The notes beneath the pieces are model-generated. The model saw only the letters and a list, made by a program, of their open reading frames with translations, was not told where the DNA came from and made no database searches. From contig NZ_KQ947984.1 in assembly GCF_001513975.1 (NCBI RefSeq), forward strand, positions 868,561-932,560: a stretch of DNA of 64,000 bases. The letters run 5' to 3'. Shown here piece by piece: positions 17,315 to 26,840 of this stretch. The position numbers and the translations under genes are program-made. Source of the DNA: Streptomyces curacoi. GTDB taxonomy: Bacteria; Actinomycetota; Actinomycetes; Streptomycetales; Streptomycetaceae. Position 1 is the stretch's first letter. Every line of letters starts with the position of its first letter.

Positions 17315-17428
17315 TCAGTAGGGCAGGATCCGCCCCGAGGGGGTGCGCCGGTCGATCTCGCCCCTGGTGTCGCGGGGAGCGGCCGGGCGGCGGGTGACAC
17401 GAACACGGACGTGGGTCTGGCGGTTCAT
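17315..17428 (-). CDS. Small basic protein, 37 aa
   Basis: A 37-codon frame starts at ATG 17428 with a strong GGAGGGCGCC ribosome site directly upstream and stops at 17315-17317. The product begins MNRQTHVRVRVTRRPAAPRD, is rich in Arg/Thr and ends RILPY; no family is recognised. Codon third positions are mostly G/C. It is convergent with mbl (20-bp gap) and follows the 295-residue unknown gene on the same strand across a strong hairpin, so it probably has its own promoter or is an attenuated distal gene. Confidence 0.55.
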   Translation of the reverse strand: MNRQTHVRVRVTRRPAAPRDTRGEIDRRTPSGRILPY

Positions 17429-17501
17429 GGCGCCCTCCTGGTTCGACGGCTCGGCTCCGTTGCGACCAGCTTTCTCTCCGCAACCTTTCGGCACATCGTG
17501 C

Positions 17502-17530
17502 CCACGGAGGCAGTTGTCATGCCTCCGTGG
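17502..17530. terminator. Perfect 11-bp inverted repeat
   Basis: CCACGGAGGCA (17502-17512) pairs perfectly with TGCCTCCGTGG (17520-17530) around a 7-nt loop. It lies 52 bp beyond the stop of the minus-strand 295-residue gene and upstream of the small 37-residue gene, so termination or attenuation of that transcript is the likely role. It lacks a T run, as is common in Streptomyces. Confidence 0.55.
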
Positions 17531-17582
17531 CAGGAGCGAAGGAGCGGCCCGGCCGCTTCCCGGGGAGGAGGGCGCCCCCGGT

Positions 17583-18470
17583 TCAGCTCGGGGTGCTTCG
17601 CCGTGCGCCGTCGGACGACCGGCGCCGCCGGGTGCGCAGCGGCACGGACGCGGTCTTCGAACCGCGAGGTATCTGCTGCTCGAACGCCGCCAGCGCGATC
17701 GGGCTGTCCGGCGGCACGACGGCCATCATCCGGCGCCGCTGCGCCTCCGCCAGGGCGTCCCCGGCCGGGGTGCCGTGCCGGGCGTGGACGATGCGGACGG
17801 CTCCCTCGCCGGAGCCGCGCCGGTCCACCGGGGTGACGGCGGCGTTGGTGCCGTCGGGCAGCCTCACCCACAGCTCGAAGTCGTCGTACCGGAAGTAGTC
17901 CGCGGCCTTGACCGGCCAGGGGTAGTGGTGCTCGCCGGCCGCCTTGGGCAGGACCCCGGAGTGGTTGGCGGTGCTGAGCGGCACGCACGCGTTGAAGAGG
18001 GAGTCGGTCCAGGCCTCGACGCCGTCGGCGTCCGTGATCGGCGTGTCGAGAAGGTCGCGGGCGCGCTTGTAGCCCAGGGCGTCCAGGGCCGGCAGCGTGA
18101 GCGGGAAGGCCTCGATGAGTTCGGCGGCCTCCCGGCGGAGCCGGTCGACCTTCACGGGGTCGGCGCAGAACTGCGCGCTCCACTCGATGCCGACCCGGGC
18201 CCGGTACATCCGCCAGCCGCTCTCCGCCCTCACCCACAGACTCCCGCCGTGGTGCATCTCCCAGGGGCCCGGCCCGTACGGCAACTCGCCCCCGTCGGCC
18301 TCCAACTCCTCCAGGATCTTCTTCGCCGTCTTCTTCGCGGCACGGAAGTGCGAGGACTCCGAGCGCTCCGGGTGCTTGACGACCCGTATCTCCCAGGGGT
18401 GGTTTCCCTTGCGGGGCCTGCCGAGCTCGAACTCGTCACGGGCTGCCGGCCTGGTCAGGACATCGGTCAT
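17583..18470 (-). CDS. Conserved hypothetical protein, 295 aa
   Basis: A 295-residue soluble protein starting at ATG 18470 with GGAGGCCGGAC immediately upstream. The first half carries EFELGRPRKGNHPWEIRVV and a Trp-rich region (GPWEMHHGGSLWVRAESGWRMY); the C-terminus is basic (RTRRRRSSDGARR). No catalytic motif, signal peptide or membrane segment is seen, and I do not recognise the family. It is divergent from the DUF1876-type gene and followed by a hairpin on the same strand. Confidence 0.7.
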   Translation of the reverse strand: MTDVLTRPAARDEFELGRPRKGNHPWEIRVVKHPERSESSHFRAAKKTAKKILEELEADGGELPYGPGPWEMHHGGSLWVRAESGWRMYRARVGIEWSAQFCADPVKVDRLRREAAELIEAFPLTLPALDALGYKRARDLLDTPITDADGVEAWTDSLFNACVPLSTANHSGVLPKAAGEHHYPWPVKAADYFRYDDFELWVRLPDGTNAAVTPVDRRGSGEGAVRIVHARHGTPAGDALAEAQRRRMMAVVPPDSPIALAAFEQQIPRGSKTASVPLRTRRRRSSDGARRSTPS

Positions 18471-18692
18471 GTCCGGCCTCCTTCCGAGGGCCGCGGCCCC
18501 GGGTGCCACGCCGCGTCCGGGCGCCGCTCCTTCCATCGTGCGGCGCGGCTCCGTGGGCGTCGACTCGCGCTGAGCCGGCCCGTCGCGCTGGACCCGGCCC
18601 GGGAACAGGCGCACGCTCATCAGTAGGGGGACGGGCCCCGCCGGGACCGCCCCGCCCCCAGTTCTCCCAAAGCCCGTACGGAAGTGATCTCG

Positions 18693-18947
18693 ATGCAGGA
18701 CAAGCAGTGGACCGTCCAGATCCACATCACCGAGGACGGCGACGACACCCGCGCGGAGGCCGTGCTGACCACTCAGGACGCATCCACCATCACCGGCCGG
18801 GGCGTGGCCCACCGCAATCCGGTCGACCGGCCCATCCCCGAGATCGGCGACGAACTCGCCGCCAGCCGCGCCCTGGAGGACCTGGCCATCAGGCTGCACG
18901 ACGTCGCCTCCGACGACATCGTCCAGCTGGCCGGCCCCGTCGAGTGA
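18693..18947 (+). CDS. DUF1876 family protein (dsRBD-like small protein)
   Basis: An 84-residue acidic protein matching the actinobacterial DUF1876 pattern: MQDKQWTVQIHITEDGDDTRAEAVL, a central TGRGVAHRNPVDRP segment with the invariant-looking GxGxAxRNPxD, and the helical end DELAASRALEDLAIRLHDVA. The function of the family is unknown. GGAAG lies about 9 nt upstream of ATG 18693; an in-frame GTG at 18684 is less well placed. It ends 12 bp before the stop of the convergent response regulator. Confidence 0.85.
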   Translation: MQDKQWTVQIHITEDGDDTRAEAVLTTQDASTITGRGVAHRNPVDRPIPEIGDELAASRALEDLAIRLHDVASDDIVQLAGPVE

Positions 18948-18959
18948 GGGGGCCGGGCG

Positions 18960-19637
18960 TCAGCCCAGCCAGCTGTACCGCCGCTCCGGCCGCCCGGCCT
19001 GCCCGTAGCGCAGCGACACCTCCGCCTGCCCGGTGACGCTGAAGTGCTCCAGGTAGCGCCGGGCGCTGACCCGCGACACCCCGAGCCGGGCCGCGCACTC
19101 GGCGGCGGAGAGGCTGCCGTCGGCCGCGCGTAGCTCCCGCTCGATCAGCTCGGCGGTCTCCACGCTCATGCCCTTGGGCAGGGAGGCCGTCGTGGCGGCC
19201 GGCGCCGCGCCCCGCGCCAGCGCCCGGTCCACGTCGGACTGCCCGCTGACGACGGCCGTGTACAGGTTGCTGCGCCGCGCCGCGTACTGCTCCAGCCGGG
19301 CCCGGAGGTCCTCGGCGTCGAACGGCTTCAGCAGGTAGTCGACGACCCCCTGGCGTACGGCGCCCCTGACCGCCTCGGACTCGCGTGCCGCGCTGATCAC
19401 CATGACGTCGCAGTCGTGCCCGGCGCTCCGCAGCCGGGGAATGATCTCCAGCCCGAACATGTCGGGCAGATAGAGGTCGAGCAGCACCAGGTCGGGTTGC
19501 AGCTCGGCGACCGCGGTGAGCGCCTGCTCGCCGCAGTTCGCCGTGCCGATCACCCGGAACCCGTCGACGTCGTCGACGAACCCGCGGTGGATCCGCGCCA
19601 CCATGAAGTCGTCCTCCACGATCAGCACGTCGATCAT
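18960..19637 (-). CDS. CitB/DpiA-type response regulator
   Basis: A 225-residue response regulator. The receiver domain (1-120) has the acidic pocket VEDD (residues 7-9), the phospho-acceptor Asp in LVLLDLYLPD (about 54), Ser in MVISAAR and the conserved Lys in YLLKPF (about 104). The C-terminal region contains a helix-turn-helix (LSAAECAARLGVSRVSARRYLEHF), typical of the CitB/DcuR group. Its ATG overlaps the sensor-kinase stop by ATGA, so the pair is co-translated. The pair diverges from the tctCBA operon and most likely activates it in response to external di/tricarboxylates. Confidence 0.9.
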   Translation of the reverse strand: MIDVLIVEDDFMVARIHRGFVDDVDGFRVIGTANCGEQALTAVAELQPDLVLLDLYLPDMFGLEIIPRLRSAGHDCDVMVISAARESEAVRGAVRQGVVDYLLKPFDAEDLRARLEQYAARRSNLYTAVVSGQSDVDRALARGAAPAATTASLPKGMSVETAELIERELRAADGSLSAAECAARLGVSRVSARRYLEHFSVTGQAEVSLRYGQAGRPERRYSWLG

Positions 19638-21298
19638 CGGACTCCCTCCGTCGCTCGGTCGGCCGGACGGCCGACGGACATCCGGGCGGTGAACATGGCG
19701 CCCGCCTGCGTGTTGGCCACCGACACCTCACCACCGCGGCGTTTGCACACCAGCCGGGTGAGTGCCAGGCCGATCCCCCGGTCGCCGCCCTGGGCGGCCT
19801 TGGTGGTGAACCCGTGCGAGAACACCTCCTGGGCGAGCTCGGGGGCCACGCCCGGCCCCGAGTCCCGTACGACGATCTCCACGCTGGAGGCGTCCTGGCG
19901 CAGTTCGACCTCCACCCACGCGTCGTGGCCGTCGTCCCCCGCCGCGGCCGCGTCGACCGCGTTGTCCACGAGATTGCCGAGGACGGTCGCCACGTCCGCG
20001 GAGTCGGTCGGCTCAAGGCGTTCCAGGGCGGTGCGCTCGGAGATCTTCAGCCGGACCTTGCGTTCCGCGGCGAGCGCCGACTTGGCCATGAGCAGCGCGG
20101 CGACCGCCCGGTCCCGGACCCGGCTGGTGAGGTGCAGGTCGAGCGACTCGCGGTGCTTGCGCAGCGCGCGGACGTACCGTACGACCTCGTCGTGCTCGCC
20201 GATCTGGATGAGCCCGGAGATGGTGTGCAGCTGGTTGGAGAACTCGTGGGCCTGGGCGCGCAGCAGCTCGGTGGTACTGCGGAAGGAGCCCAACTCCCGT
20301 TCCAGCTGGGCTAGTTCGGTGCGGTCCCGCAGGGTCGTCACGGAGCCGAGGCGGCGGCCGTCCTTGGTGACGTCCATCCGGTTCATCACCAGGACGCGGC
20401 CCCGGCGTACGACGACCTCGTCCCGCCGCTCGGCGCGGGGCTCGTCCTTGCCGGCGCTCCCGGCCAGGACGTCGTACAGCCGTCCCTCGATGCCCAGGTC
20501 GGTCAGGCTCATCCCGACGCAGCTCTCGGGCAGGTCCAGCAGTCTGCGGCCGACGGCGTTGACGAGGGTGAGCCGTAGCTGCGGGTCGAGGGCCACCACG
20601 CCCTCGGCGATCCCGAACAGCATCGCCTCCCGGTGTTCGGCGAGCCCGGCGATCTCGCGCGGCTCCATGCCGAAGGTCTGCCGTTTGATCCGCCGGGCGA
20701 GCAGCCAGGAGCCGGCCACGCCCAGGACGCTGGCGACCCCGAGGTAGACGAGCAGATAGGACGAGGCGCCCATCAGCCGCTGCCAGACCGTCGGCGAGGC
20801 CCGCCCGATCATCACCGTGCCGAGGTGGTCCCCGGCGTTCCTGTCCCCCGCCCCGAGCACGGGCGCCTGCGCCACCAGCTCGGTGATGCCGTTCACCGGC
20901 AGCTCACCGGACCAGCCGCGGCCCTCGGTGGCGTCCTTGCCGGAGACCGGCAGTCGCGTCCCGAGGAGGGTGGGGTTGGTGGAGGCCACGATCCGGCCGC
21001 GGGCGTCGGCGACCGTGGCGGAGGTGACGCCGGACCTGGTCAGCGTGGACTGGAGCAGGGGGGCGAGCATCTCGGCCGGGGCGGGCCGGACGAGCTGGGT
21101 GCGTACGAGGGGGTTGCCGGCCATCTCCTCGGCGAGCGCGGTCACCCGGCGTCCCTCGACCCGGTCGAACGTCGCCTTCGACTGCGACAGCGACACCGCG
21201 GCGACGGCGGCCAGGACGATCACGACGATGGCGAGCTGCCAGACCAGCAGCTCACCGGCGAGCGTCTGACGCCGTCGTGGCCGTGACGTTATGACCAC
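19634..21298 (-). CDS. CitA/DcuS-type sensor histidine kinase
   Basis: A 554-residue sensor. An N-terminal transmembrane helix (about 15-40), an extracytoplasmic PAS-like sensor (about 45-175) and a second membrane helix (about 185-205) are followed by a cytoplasmic PAS region and the kinase core. The phospho-acceptor is in AHEFSNQLHTISG, the signature of the CitA/DcuS family. The ATPase part shows NLVDNAVDA, DSGPGV and GIGLAL. I use GTG 21298, with AAGG upstream; TTG 21316 is also open. The family senses citrate, malate, fumarate or related acids. Co-translated with the response regulator and divergent from the tricarboxylate transporter genes. Confidence 0.88.
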   Translation of the reverse strand: MVITSRPRRRQTLAGELLVWQLAIVVIVLAAVAAVSLSQSKATFDRVEGRRVTALAEEMAGNPLVRTQLVRPAPAEMLAPLLQSTLTRSGVTSATVADARGRIVASTNPTLLGTRLPVSGKDATEGRGWSGELPVNGITELVAQAPVLGAGDRNAGDHLGTVMIGRASPTVWQRLMGASSYLLVYLGVASVLGVAGSWLLARRIKRQTFGMEPREIAGLAEHREAMLFGIAEGVVALDPQLRLTLVNAVGRRLLDLPESCVGMSLTDLGIEGRLYDVLAGSAGKDEPRAERRDEVVVRRGRVLVMNRMDVTKDGRRLGSVTTLRDRTELAQLERELGSFRSTTELLRAQAHEFSNQLHTISGLIQIGEHDEVVRYVRALRKHRESLDLHLTSRVRDRAVAALLMAKSALAAERKVRLKISERTALERLEPTDSADVATVLGNLVDNAVDAAAAGDDGHDAWVEVELRQDASSVEIVVRDSGPGVAPELAQEVFSHGFTTKAAQGGDRGIGLALTRLVCKRRGGEVSVANTQAGAMFTARMSVGRPADRATEGVR

Positions 21299-21395
21299 TA
21301 TGAACTCAACCTTCAATGGTCACAGAACCGAGACGGGGTGTCTCAGGAATCGCACAATCATGGCGCCGGATCGGCCCAAGCGAAAGAGATGAGCC

Positions 21396-22406
21396 ATGAG
21401 AACTCGACGAGCCGCACTTGTCGGAGCTCTAGCCGCCGCGTCCATGCTCGCGGTCAGCGCCTGTGGTGCCACCGCCGACAAGGAGGAGTCCGGGAGCGGA
21501 AGCGGGTCCGGGAAGCCCGTGACCGGCCTCAGGCTCATGGTCCCCAACACCCCGGGCAGCGGTTACGACCTCACCGCCCGCACCGTCTCCCAGGTCATGC
21601 AGGACACCAAGGTCGCCTCCGGCGTCCAGGTCTTCAACCTGCCCGGCGCCAGCGGCACCGTGGGCCTGCAGCGCCTGGTGAACGAGAAGGGCAACGGCAA
21701 GATGGCCATGCAGATGGGCCTCGGCGTCGTCGGAGCCTCGTACACCTCCAAGTCACAGGCGACGCTGACCGACACCACGCCGATCGCCAAGCTGATCGAG
21801 GAGGCCGGCGCGATCGTCGTGCCGAAGGACTCCCCGTACAAGACGATGGACGACCTCGTCACCGCCTGGAAGAAGGACCCGAAGAAGCTCGCGGTCGGCG
21901 GCGGTTCGTCGCCGGGCGGCCCCGACCACCTGCTGCCGATGCAGCTGGCGAAGGCGGTCGGCATCAAGCCGAAGGACGTCAACTACGTCTCCTACGACGG
22001 CGGCGGCGAACTGCTCCCGGCGATCCTCGGCAACAAGATCGCCTTCGGGGCCAGCGGTTTCGGTGAGTTCCTGGACCAGATCGAGGCCGGCCAGGTGCGT
22101 GTCCTCGCGGTGACCAGCGAGAAGCCGATCGACGCGCTGAAGGACGCCCCCACCCTCAAGGACCAGGGCATCGACCTGGTCTTCACCAACTGGCGCGGCA
22201 TCGTCGCCCCGCCCGGCATCACCGCCGAGCAGAAGAAGACCTGGATCGACGCGCTGACGACGATGCACGACTCGGAGCAGTGGAAGGCGCAGCTGGAGAA
22301 GAACGGCTGGGTCGACGCCTTCTCCACCGGTGACGAGTTCGCCGGCTATCTGACCGAGCAGGACAAGGCGGTCGCCGACCTGCTGGCCGAGCTCGGGCTG
22401 GCATGA
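21396..22406 (+). CDS. tctC: Tripartite tricarboxylate transporter substrate-binding lipoprotein TctC
   Basis: A 336-residue secreted solute-binding protein of the TctC/Bug family. The N-terminus has Arg residues, a hydrophobic core and the lipobox VSAC, so it should be a lipoprotein. The mature part shows the family features LRLMVPNTPGSGYDLTAR and AGAIVVPKDSPYKTMDDLV. It captures tricarboxylates or related acids for the TctAB permease. AAAGAG precedes ATG 21396. The stop overlaps tctB by ATGA. The 97-bp gap to the kinase holds a GAGAC/GTCTC inverted repeat at 21330-21344, a possible regulator site. Confidence 0.92.
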   Translation: MRTRRAALVGALAAASMLAVSACGATADKEESGSGSGSGKPVTGLRLMVPNTPGSGYDLTARTVSQVMQDTKVASGVQVFNLPGASGTVGLQRLVNEKGNGKMAMQMGLGVVGASYTSKSQATLTDTTPIAKLIEEAGAIVVPKDSPYKTMDDLVTAWKKDPKKLAVGGGSSPGGPDHLLPMQLAKAVGIKPKDVNYVSYDGGGELLPAILGNKIAFGASGFGEFLDQIEAGQVRVLAVTSEKPIDALKDAPTLKDQGIDLVFTNWRGIVAPPGITAEQKKTWIDALTTMHDSEQWKAQLEKNGWVDAFSTGDEFAGYLTEQDKAVADLLAELGLA

Positions 22407-22975
22407 GCTCCGAAGTGACGGACGAAGTGCAGGCCGGAGAGCCCGAAGACAAGGACGGACGGCCCGTGGCGGACTCCCGTCCGTCCCCGGAGGGCGGGGA
22501 CCGCGCGCAGTACGGCGTGTGCGCGTTCCTCGCCCTGCTGGGCGCCGCCGTGATCGTGGACGCCCTCGGCATCCCCCACCTCACCAGCGGCACCGACCCG
22601 GTCGGCCCGCGCGCGGTGCCGCTGATCCTGGGCGGCCTGCTCCTCCTGCTCGCGGCGCTGTACGCCGTGGACGTGGCCCGCGGCGGCCGCGGTGAGCCGG
22701 AGGCCGGCGAGGACGTCGACCTGTCGAGCGGCAGCGACTGGCGCACGGTGGTCCTGCTGATCGGCGTGTTCCTGGCGAACGCCCTGCTCATCGAGCGCCT
22801 CGGCTGGGTGATCAGCGGCGCCCTGCTCTTCTGGGGCACGGCCTTCGCGCTCGGCAACCGCCACTACATCCGCAACCTCCTGATCGCGGCGACGCTGTCC
22901 CTGACGACGTTCTACGCGTTCGCGATCGGCCTCGGCGTGAACCTCCCCGCCGGTGTCCTGCAAGGAATCCTGTGA
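22403..22975 (+). CDS. tctB: Tripartite tricarboxylate transporter small permease TctB
   Basis: A 190-residue membrane protein with about four hydrophobic helices ([62 protein letters not shown]), the layout of TctB, the small permease subunit. An acidic cytoplasmic N-terminus of about 35 residues precedes the first helix. Start and stop are tightly packed between tctC (ATGA overlap) and tctA (10-bp gap), so the three subunits are translated together. Confidence 0.88.
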   Translation: MSSEVTDEVQAGEPEDKDGRPVADSRPSPEGGDRAQYGVCAFLALLGAAVIVDALGIPHLTSGTDPVGPRAVPLILGGLLLLLAALYAVDVARGGRGEPEAGEDVDLSSGSDWRTVVLLIGVFLANALLIERLGWVISGALLFWGTAFALGNRHYIRNLLIAATLSLTTFYAFAIGLGVNLPAGVLQGIL

Positions 22976-22985
22976 GGCCTGGGCG

Positions 22986-24488
22986 ATGGACAACCTGAAC
23001 AACCTCATGCAGGGCTTCGCGGACGTCATGGCCCCGATGAACCTGCTGCTCGCCCTGATCGGCGTCGTCATCGGCACCGCGGTGGGCGTCCTGCCGGGCA
23101 TCGGCCCGGCGATGACGGTGGCACTGCTGCTGCCCGTCACCTACGGCATGGAGCCGGTGCAGGCCTTCATCATGTTCGCCGGCATCTTCTACGGCGGCAT
23201 GTACGGCGGCTCGACGACGTCGATCCTCCTCAACACCCCCGGCGAGTCCTCCTCCGTGGTCACCGCCATCGAGGGCAACAAGATGGCGAAGGCGGGCCGG
23301 GCGGCCCAGGCCCTGGCCACGGCGGCGATCGGCTCCTTCGTGGCGGGCACCATCGGCACCCTGCTGCTGGTCCTGGTCACCCCGTTCGTCGTGGACTTCG
23401 CGGTCAGCCTGGGCGCGCCCGACTACTTCGCGCTGATGCTCCTCGCCTTCATAGCGGTGACGTCGGTACTGGGCTCGTCCCGCATCCGGGGCTTCATCTC
23501 CCTGCTGCTGGGCCTGACGATCGGCCTGGTCGGCATCGACTCGGTGTCCGGCCAGCAGCGTCTGACCCTGGGCGTTCCGCAGCTGGCCGACGGGATCGAC
23601 GTCGTCGTGGTGGCGGTCGGCATCTTCGCGGTCGGCGAGGCGCTGTGGGTCGCCGCGCATCTGCGCCGCAAGCCGGCCGAGGTGATCCCGGTGGGCCGCC
23701 CGTGGCTGGGCCGCGGCGACTGGAAGCGCTCCTGGAAGCCCTGGCTGCGGGGCACGGCGTACGGCTTCCCGTTCGGCGCGCTGCCGGCCGGCGGCGCGGA
23801 GATCCCGACGTTCCTGTCGTACGCCACGGAGAAACGGCTGACCAAGCACCCCGAGGAGTTCGGCAAGGGCGCGATCGAGGGCGTGGCGGGCCCGGAGGCG
23901 GCGAACAACGCGTCGGCGGCGGGCACGCTGGTGCCGATGCTGGCGATCGGCCTGCCGACGAACGCCACGGCGGCGGTGATGCTGGCGGCCTTCCAGTCGT
24001 ACGGCATCCAGCCCGGCCCCCTCCTCTTCGAACGCGAGGCGAGCCTGGTCTGGATCCTCATCGCCAGCCTCTTCATCGGCAACCTGCTGCTCCTGCTCCT
24101 GAACCTCCCCCTGGCCCCGGCCTGGGCGAAGCTGCTGCAGATCCCCCGCCCCTACCTCTACGCGGGCATCCTGTTCTTCGCCTCGATGGGCGCCTACGCG
24201 GTCAACGCCCAGCCGCTGGACCTGTTCATCCTCCTGACCCTGGGCCTCCTCGGCTTCGCCATGCGCCGCTTCGGGCTCCCGGTCCTGCCGCTGATCGTCG
24301 GCGTCATCCTGGGCCCCCGCGCGGAGCTGCAGGGCCGGCGCTCGCTCCAGCTGTCCGGCGGCGAACTGTCGGGCCTGCTGGGCGGCCCGGTGTCGTACAC
24401 GGTCTACACCGTGATCGCGCTGGTCCTGGTGTGGCCGCTGCTCCGCCGTTTCGTCGTCCGCCCCCTGCGCGCGCGAAGCGCCGCCTGA
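22986..24488 (+). CDS. tctA: Tripartite tricarboxylate transporter large permease TctA
   Basis: A 500-residue membrane protein with ten or more helices. The two glycine-rich family signatures are present: [21 protein letters not shown] near residue 40, followed by [19 protein letters not shown], and a related second motif in the C-terminal half ([23 protein letters not shown]). This is the main translocation subunit of the TctCBA secondary transporter. I start at ATG 22986 rather than the upstream in-frame codon that would overlap tctB. A universal stress protein gene follows 18 bp downstream, probably in the same operon. Confidence 0.93.
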   Translation: MDNLNNLMQGFADVMAPMNLLLALIGVVIGTAVGVLPGIGPAMTVALLLPVTYGMEPVQAFIMFAGIFYGGMYGGSTTSILLNTPGESSSVVTAIEGNKMAKAGRAAQALATAAIGSFVAGTIGTLLLVLVTPFVVDFAVSLGAPDYFALMLLAFIAVTSVLGSSRIRGFISLLLGLTIGLVGIDSVSGQQRLTLGVPQLADGIDVVVVAVGIFAVGEALWVAAHLRRKPAEVIPVGRPWLGRGDWKRSWKPWLRGTAYGFPFGALPAGGAEIPTFLSYATEKRLTKHPEEFGKGAIEGVAGPEAANNASAAGTLVPMLAIGLPTNATAAVMLAAFQSYGIQPGPLLFEREASLVWILIASLFIGNLLLLLLNLPLAPAWAKLLQIPRPYLYAGILFFASMGAYAVNAQPLDLFILLTLGLLGFAMRRFGLPVLPLIVGVILGPRAELQGRRSLQLSGGELSGLLGGPVSYTVYTVIALVLVWPLLRRFVVRPLRARSAA

Positions 24489-24506
24489 GAGAACCCGGAG
24501 ATCAAG

Positions 24507-24902
24507 ATGACCATCCTGGTCGGCTACGTCCCCTCCCCCGAGGGTGAGGCGGCCCTGCGCGCGGGCATCGACGAGGCCCGTCGGCGCGACGAGAAGCTGC
24601 TGGTGGTGAACACGACCCGGGGCGACGCCTATGCGGACCCCCGCTTCGCCCAGGAGCCCGACCTGACCCATGTCCGCGAGGACCTCGCGGCTCTCGGGAT
24701 CGAGTTCGACATCCGCCAGGTCCTCGGCGCCCGCGACGCCGCCGAGGAGATCATCGACCTGGCGGAGCAGATGGACGCGTCCCTGGTGGTGATCGGCCTG
24801 CGCCGACGCAGCGCGGTCGGCAAGCTGATCATGGGTTCCGCGGCCCAGCAGATCCTCCTGGGAGTGGGGTGTCCGGTGCTGGCGGTGAAGGCGGGGGCGT
24901 GA
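24507..24902 (+). CDS. Universal stress protein (UspA family)
   Basis: A 131-residue single-domain Usp protein. It begins MTILVGYVPSPEGEAAL, with a central DLAEQMDASLVVIGLRRRS strand and the ATP-binding end SAVGKLIMGSAAQQILLGVGCPVLAV, the G-x9-GS type motif of ATP-binding Usp members. GGAG lies about 10 nt upstream of the ATG. It is the last gene of the tct operon. Usp genes next to transporters often modulate uptake in response to ATP level, but the role here is inferred. Confidence 0.92.
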   Translation: MTILVGYVPSPEGEAALRAGIDEARRRDEKLLVVNTTRGDAYADPRFAQEPDLTHVREDLAALGIEFDIRQVLGARDAAEEIIDLAEQMDASLVVIGLRRRSAVGKLIMGSAAQQILLGVGCPVLAVKAGA

Positions 24903-24935
24903 GAGCCGCTCCGCACCGTCGTGGGACGCGGCTCT
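24902..24935 (+). terminator. Hairpin ending the tct-usp operon
   Basis: AGAGCCGC (24902-24909) pairs perfectly with GCGGCTCT (24928-24935) across an 18-nt loop, starting on the last base of the usp stop codon. There is no T run. Confidence 0.5.
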
Positions 24936-25077
24936 GCACCAAGGGCGTGATCTGAAACATACGTGGTGTTCGACATAGGCGTTTTCGTCCGATTATGGCT
25001 AGCTGGATGTGCTTGCCTCGCGCACAGCGTCACGTCATCGGACGGGCCGCCCTGTCGATCGTCAGCCCTGGAGATCC

Positions 25078-26817
25078 ATGCGCCTCCGCGTTCCCTCCGT
25101 CCCCCGAAAACCCTCAGCCCCCCGTATAGCTTCCGTTCCGCCCCTCGCCCTCGCCGGCGGCGCTCTCGCCGTCGGCTTCGGCGGTCTGTATCTCGCCGGC
25201 CTGCTGGTCGCGGGCGGCGACATGGACGCCGGTACGGCCGTGCGCGGTGTGGACATCGGGGGCCTGAGCCGGGAGGAGGCGGTCCGGAAGCTGGAGCAGC
25301 GGCTGGGCCCGGCCGGCTCCCGGGATCTGGCCGTGACGGTCGGTGACCGCGAGGGCACGGTCGATCCGCGGCGGGCCGGGATCACCTTCGACTTCGAGGA
25401 GACCGTCGACCGGGCGGCGCGCACCCACGACGCCGACCCCATCAGTGTCATCGGCGGGCTCTTCCGCTCGGGCGGCCCCGTCGAGCCCGTCGTGCGGGTC
25501 GACGAGGACAAGGCCCGATCCGCCCTCGGGAAGCTGGCGACGTCCCTCGACCAGAAGGTCCGCGACGGCGCCGTCACCTTCACGGACGGCCGGGTCCGGC
25601 AGATCTCTCCGCGCAACGGCTACGCCCTGGACACGAAGGCCGCGGTCGACCCCCTGCGCGCCGCCTTCCTGCGCGGCGCGCCCCGCTCCGTCACCGCCCT
25701 GCCCGTCCGCGAGACCAAGCCGAAGGTCACGGCGCGGGAGGTGCGGCGGGCGGTGCGCGAGTTCGCGCAGCCGGCGATGTCGGGTCCGGTCCGGCTCATC
25801 GCGGCCGACCGGCGGTTCATCGTCGACCCGGACGTCCTCGGCGAGTACCTGACGATGCGACCGGACGACTCCGGCCGGCTGGCCCCCAAGCTGGACGCCA
25901 AGGGGCTGCGCGCCGCTCCCGCGGTGGCCCGGCCCCTGTCCGACCTGCCCGCCGAGCCCGAGAACGCCACGCTGCACCTCGACGGCGACCGGGTCGTGGC
26001 GGAGGACGACGCCAGGGCCGGCGTACAGGTCACGGACAAGGCGCTGGGCAAGGCCGTGCTGCCGCTGCTCACCAGGTCGGGCACCGACCGCACCGCCGAG
26101 ATCGCCACGCGGGTGACCGAGCCGCAGGTGACCGCCGAGAACGCCGAGCGGCTGGGCCTGACGGAGAAGATGTCCTCCTTCACCGTCAACTTCGAACCGG
26201 CGCCGTACCGCACGAGGAACATCGGCCGGGCCGTGGAGCTGATCAACGGCTCCGTCGTCATGCCGGGCAGGACGTGGAGCTTCAACCGGACCGTCGGCGA
26301 GCGCACCGAGGCCAACGGCTTCGTCGAGGGCGTCATGATCCTCAACGACGAGTTCACCAAGGCACCCGGCGGCGGCGTCTCCGCCGTGGCCACGACGGTC
26401 TTCAACGCGATGTTCTTCGCCGGGGTGAAGCCGGTGGAGTACGGCGCCCACTCCTTCTACATCGAGCGCTACCCGGAGGGCCGTGAGGCGACGGTCGCCT
26501 GGGGCAGCCTCGACCTGAGGTTCACCAACGACTCCGGCAAGGCCCTCTACATCCAGGCCGAGTCCACCGACACCTCCGTCACGGTCACCTTCCTCGGCAC
26601 CAGGAAGTACGACGAGGTCGAGTCGGTCACGGGCCCGCGCACCAACGTCAAGGAGCCGGAGAAGAAGGTGAGCACCGACGAGCAGTGCGTACCGCAGACC
26701 CCGCTGGAGGGCTTCGACGTCACCGTGGAGCGGGTCTTCCTCGACGACGGCAGGGAAGTGAAGCGGGAGCCGTTCCGCACCCACTACACACCGCGCGACG
26801 AGATCGTCTGCGAGTGA
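25078..26817 (+). CDS. VanW family protein with peptidoglycan-binding-like domains
   Basis: A 579-residue exported protein. A Pro/Arg-rich cytoplasmic start is followed by one hydrophobic segment (PPLALAGGALAVGFGGLYLAG, about 22-42), then two repeats of a putative peptidoglycan-binding fold (PG_binding_4 type, each with an RxGxxxD-like turn). A VanW domain starts near residue 380 (FSSFTVNFEPAPYRTRNIGRAV; WSFNRTVGERT; GGGVSAVATTVFNAMF). VanW proteins are encoded in some glycopeptide-resistance clusters, but most members have unknown cell-wall roles. CTGGAGATCC precedes ATG 25078. There is no resistance cluster nearby. Confidence 0.88.
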   Translation: MRLRVPSVPRKPSAPRIASVPPLALAGGALAVGFGGLYLAGLLVAGGDMDAGTAVRGVDIGGLSREEAVRKLEQRLGPAGSRDLAVTVGDREGTVDPRRAGITFDFEETVDRAARTHDADPISVIGGLFRSGGPVEPVVRVDEDKARSALGKLATSLDQKVRDGAVTFTDGRVRQISPRNGYALDTKAAVDPLRAAFLRGAPRSVTALPVRETKPKVTAREVRRAVREFAQPAMSGPVRLIAADRRFIVDPDVLGEYLTMRPDDSGRLAPKLDAKGLRAAPAVARPLSDLPAEPENATLHLDGDRVVAEDDARAGVQVTDKALGKAVLPLLTRSGTDRTAEIATRVTEPQVTAENAERLGLTEKMSSFTVNFEPAPYRTRNIGRAVELINGSVVMPGRTWSFNRTVGERTEANGFVEGVMILNDEFTKAPGGGVSAVATTVFNAMFFAGVKPVEYGAHSFYIERYPEGREATVAWGSLDLRFTNDSGKALYIQAESTDTSVTVTFLGTRKYDEVESVTGPRTNVKEPEKKVSTDEQCVPQTPLEGFDVTVERVFLDDGREVKREPFRTHYTPRDEIVCE

Positions 26818-26840
26818 CCGGCCGGGAGCCGGCCGGGTGA

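Noticed and set aside
25078..26817. A vancomycin-resistance cluster suggested by the VanW domain
   Set aside because: No vanHAX-type genes, VanRS pair or ligase are adjacent; VanW domains are common in actinobacteria outside resistance loci.
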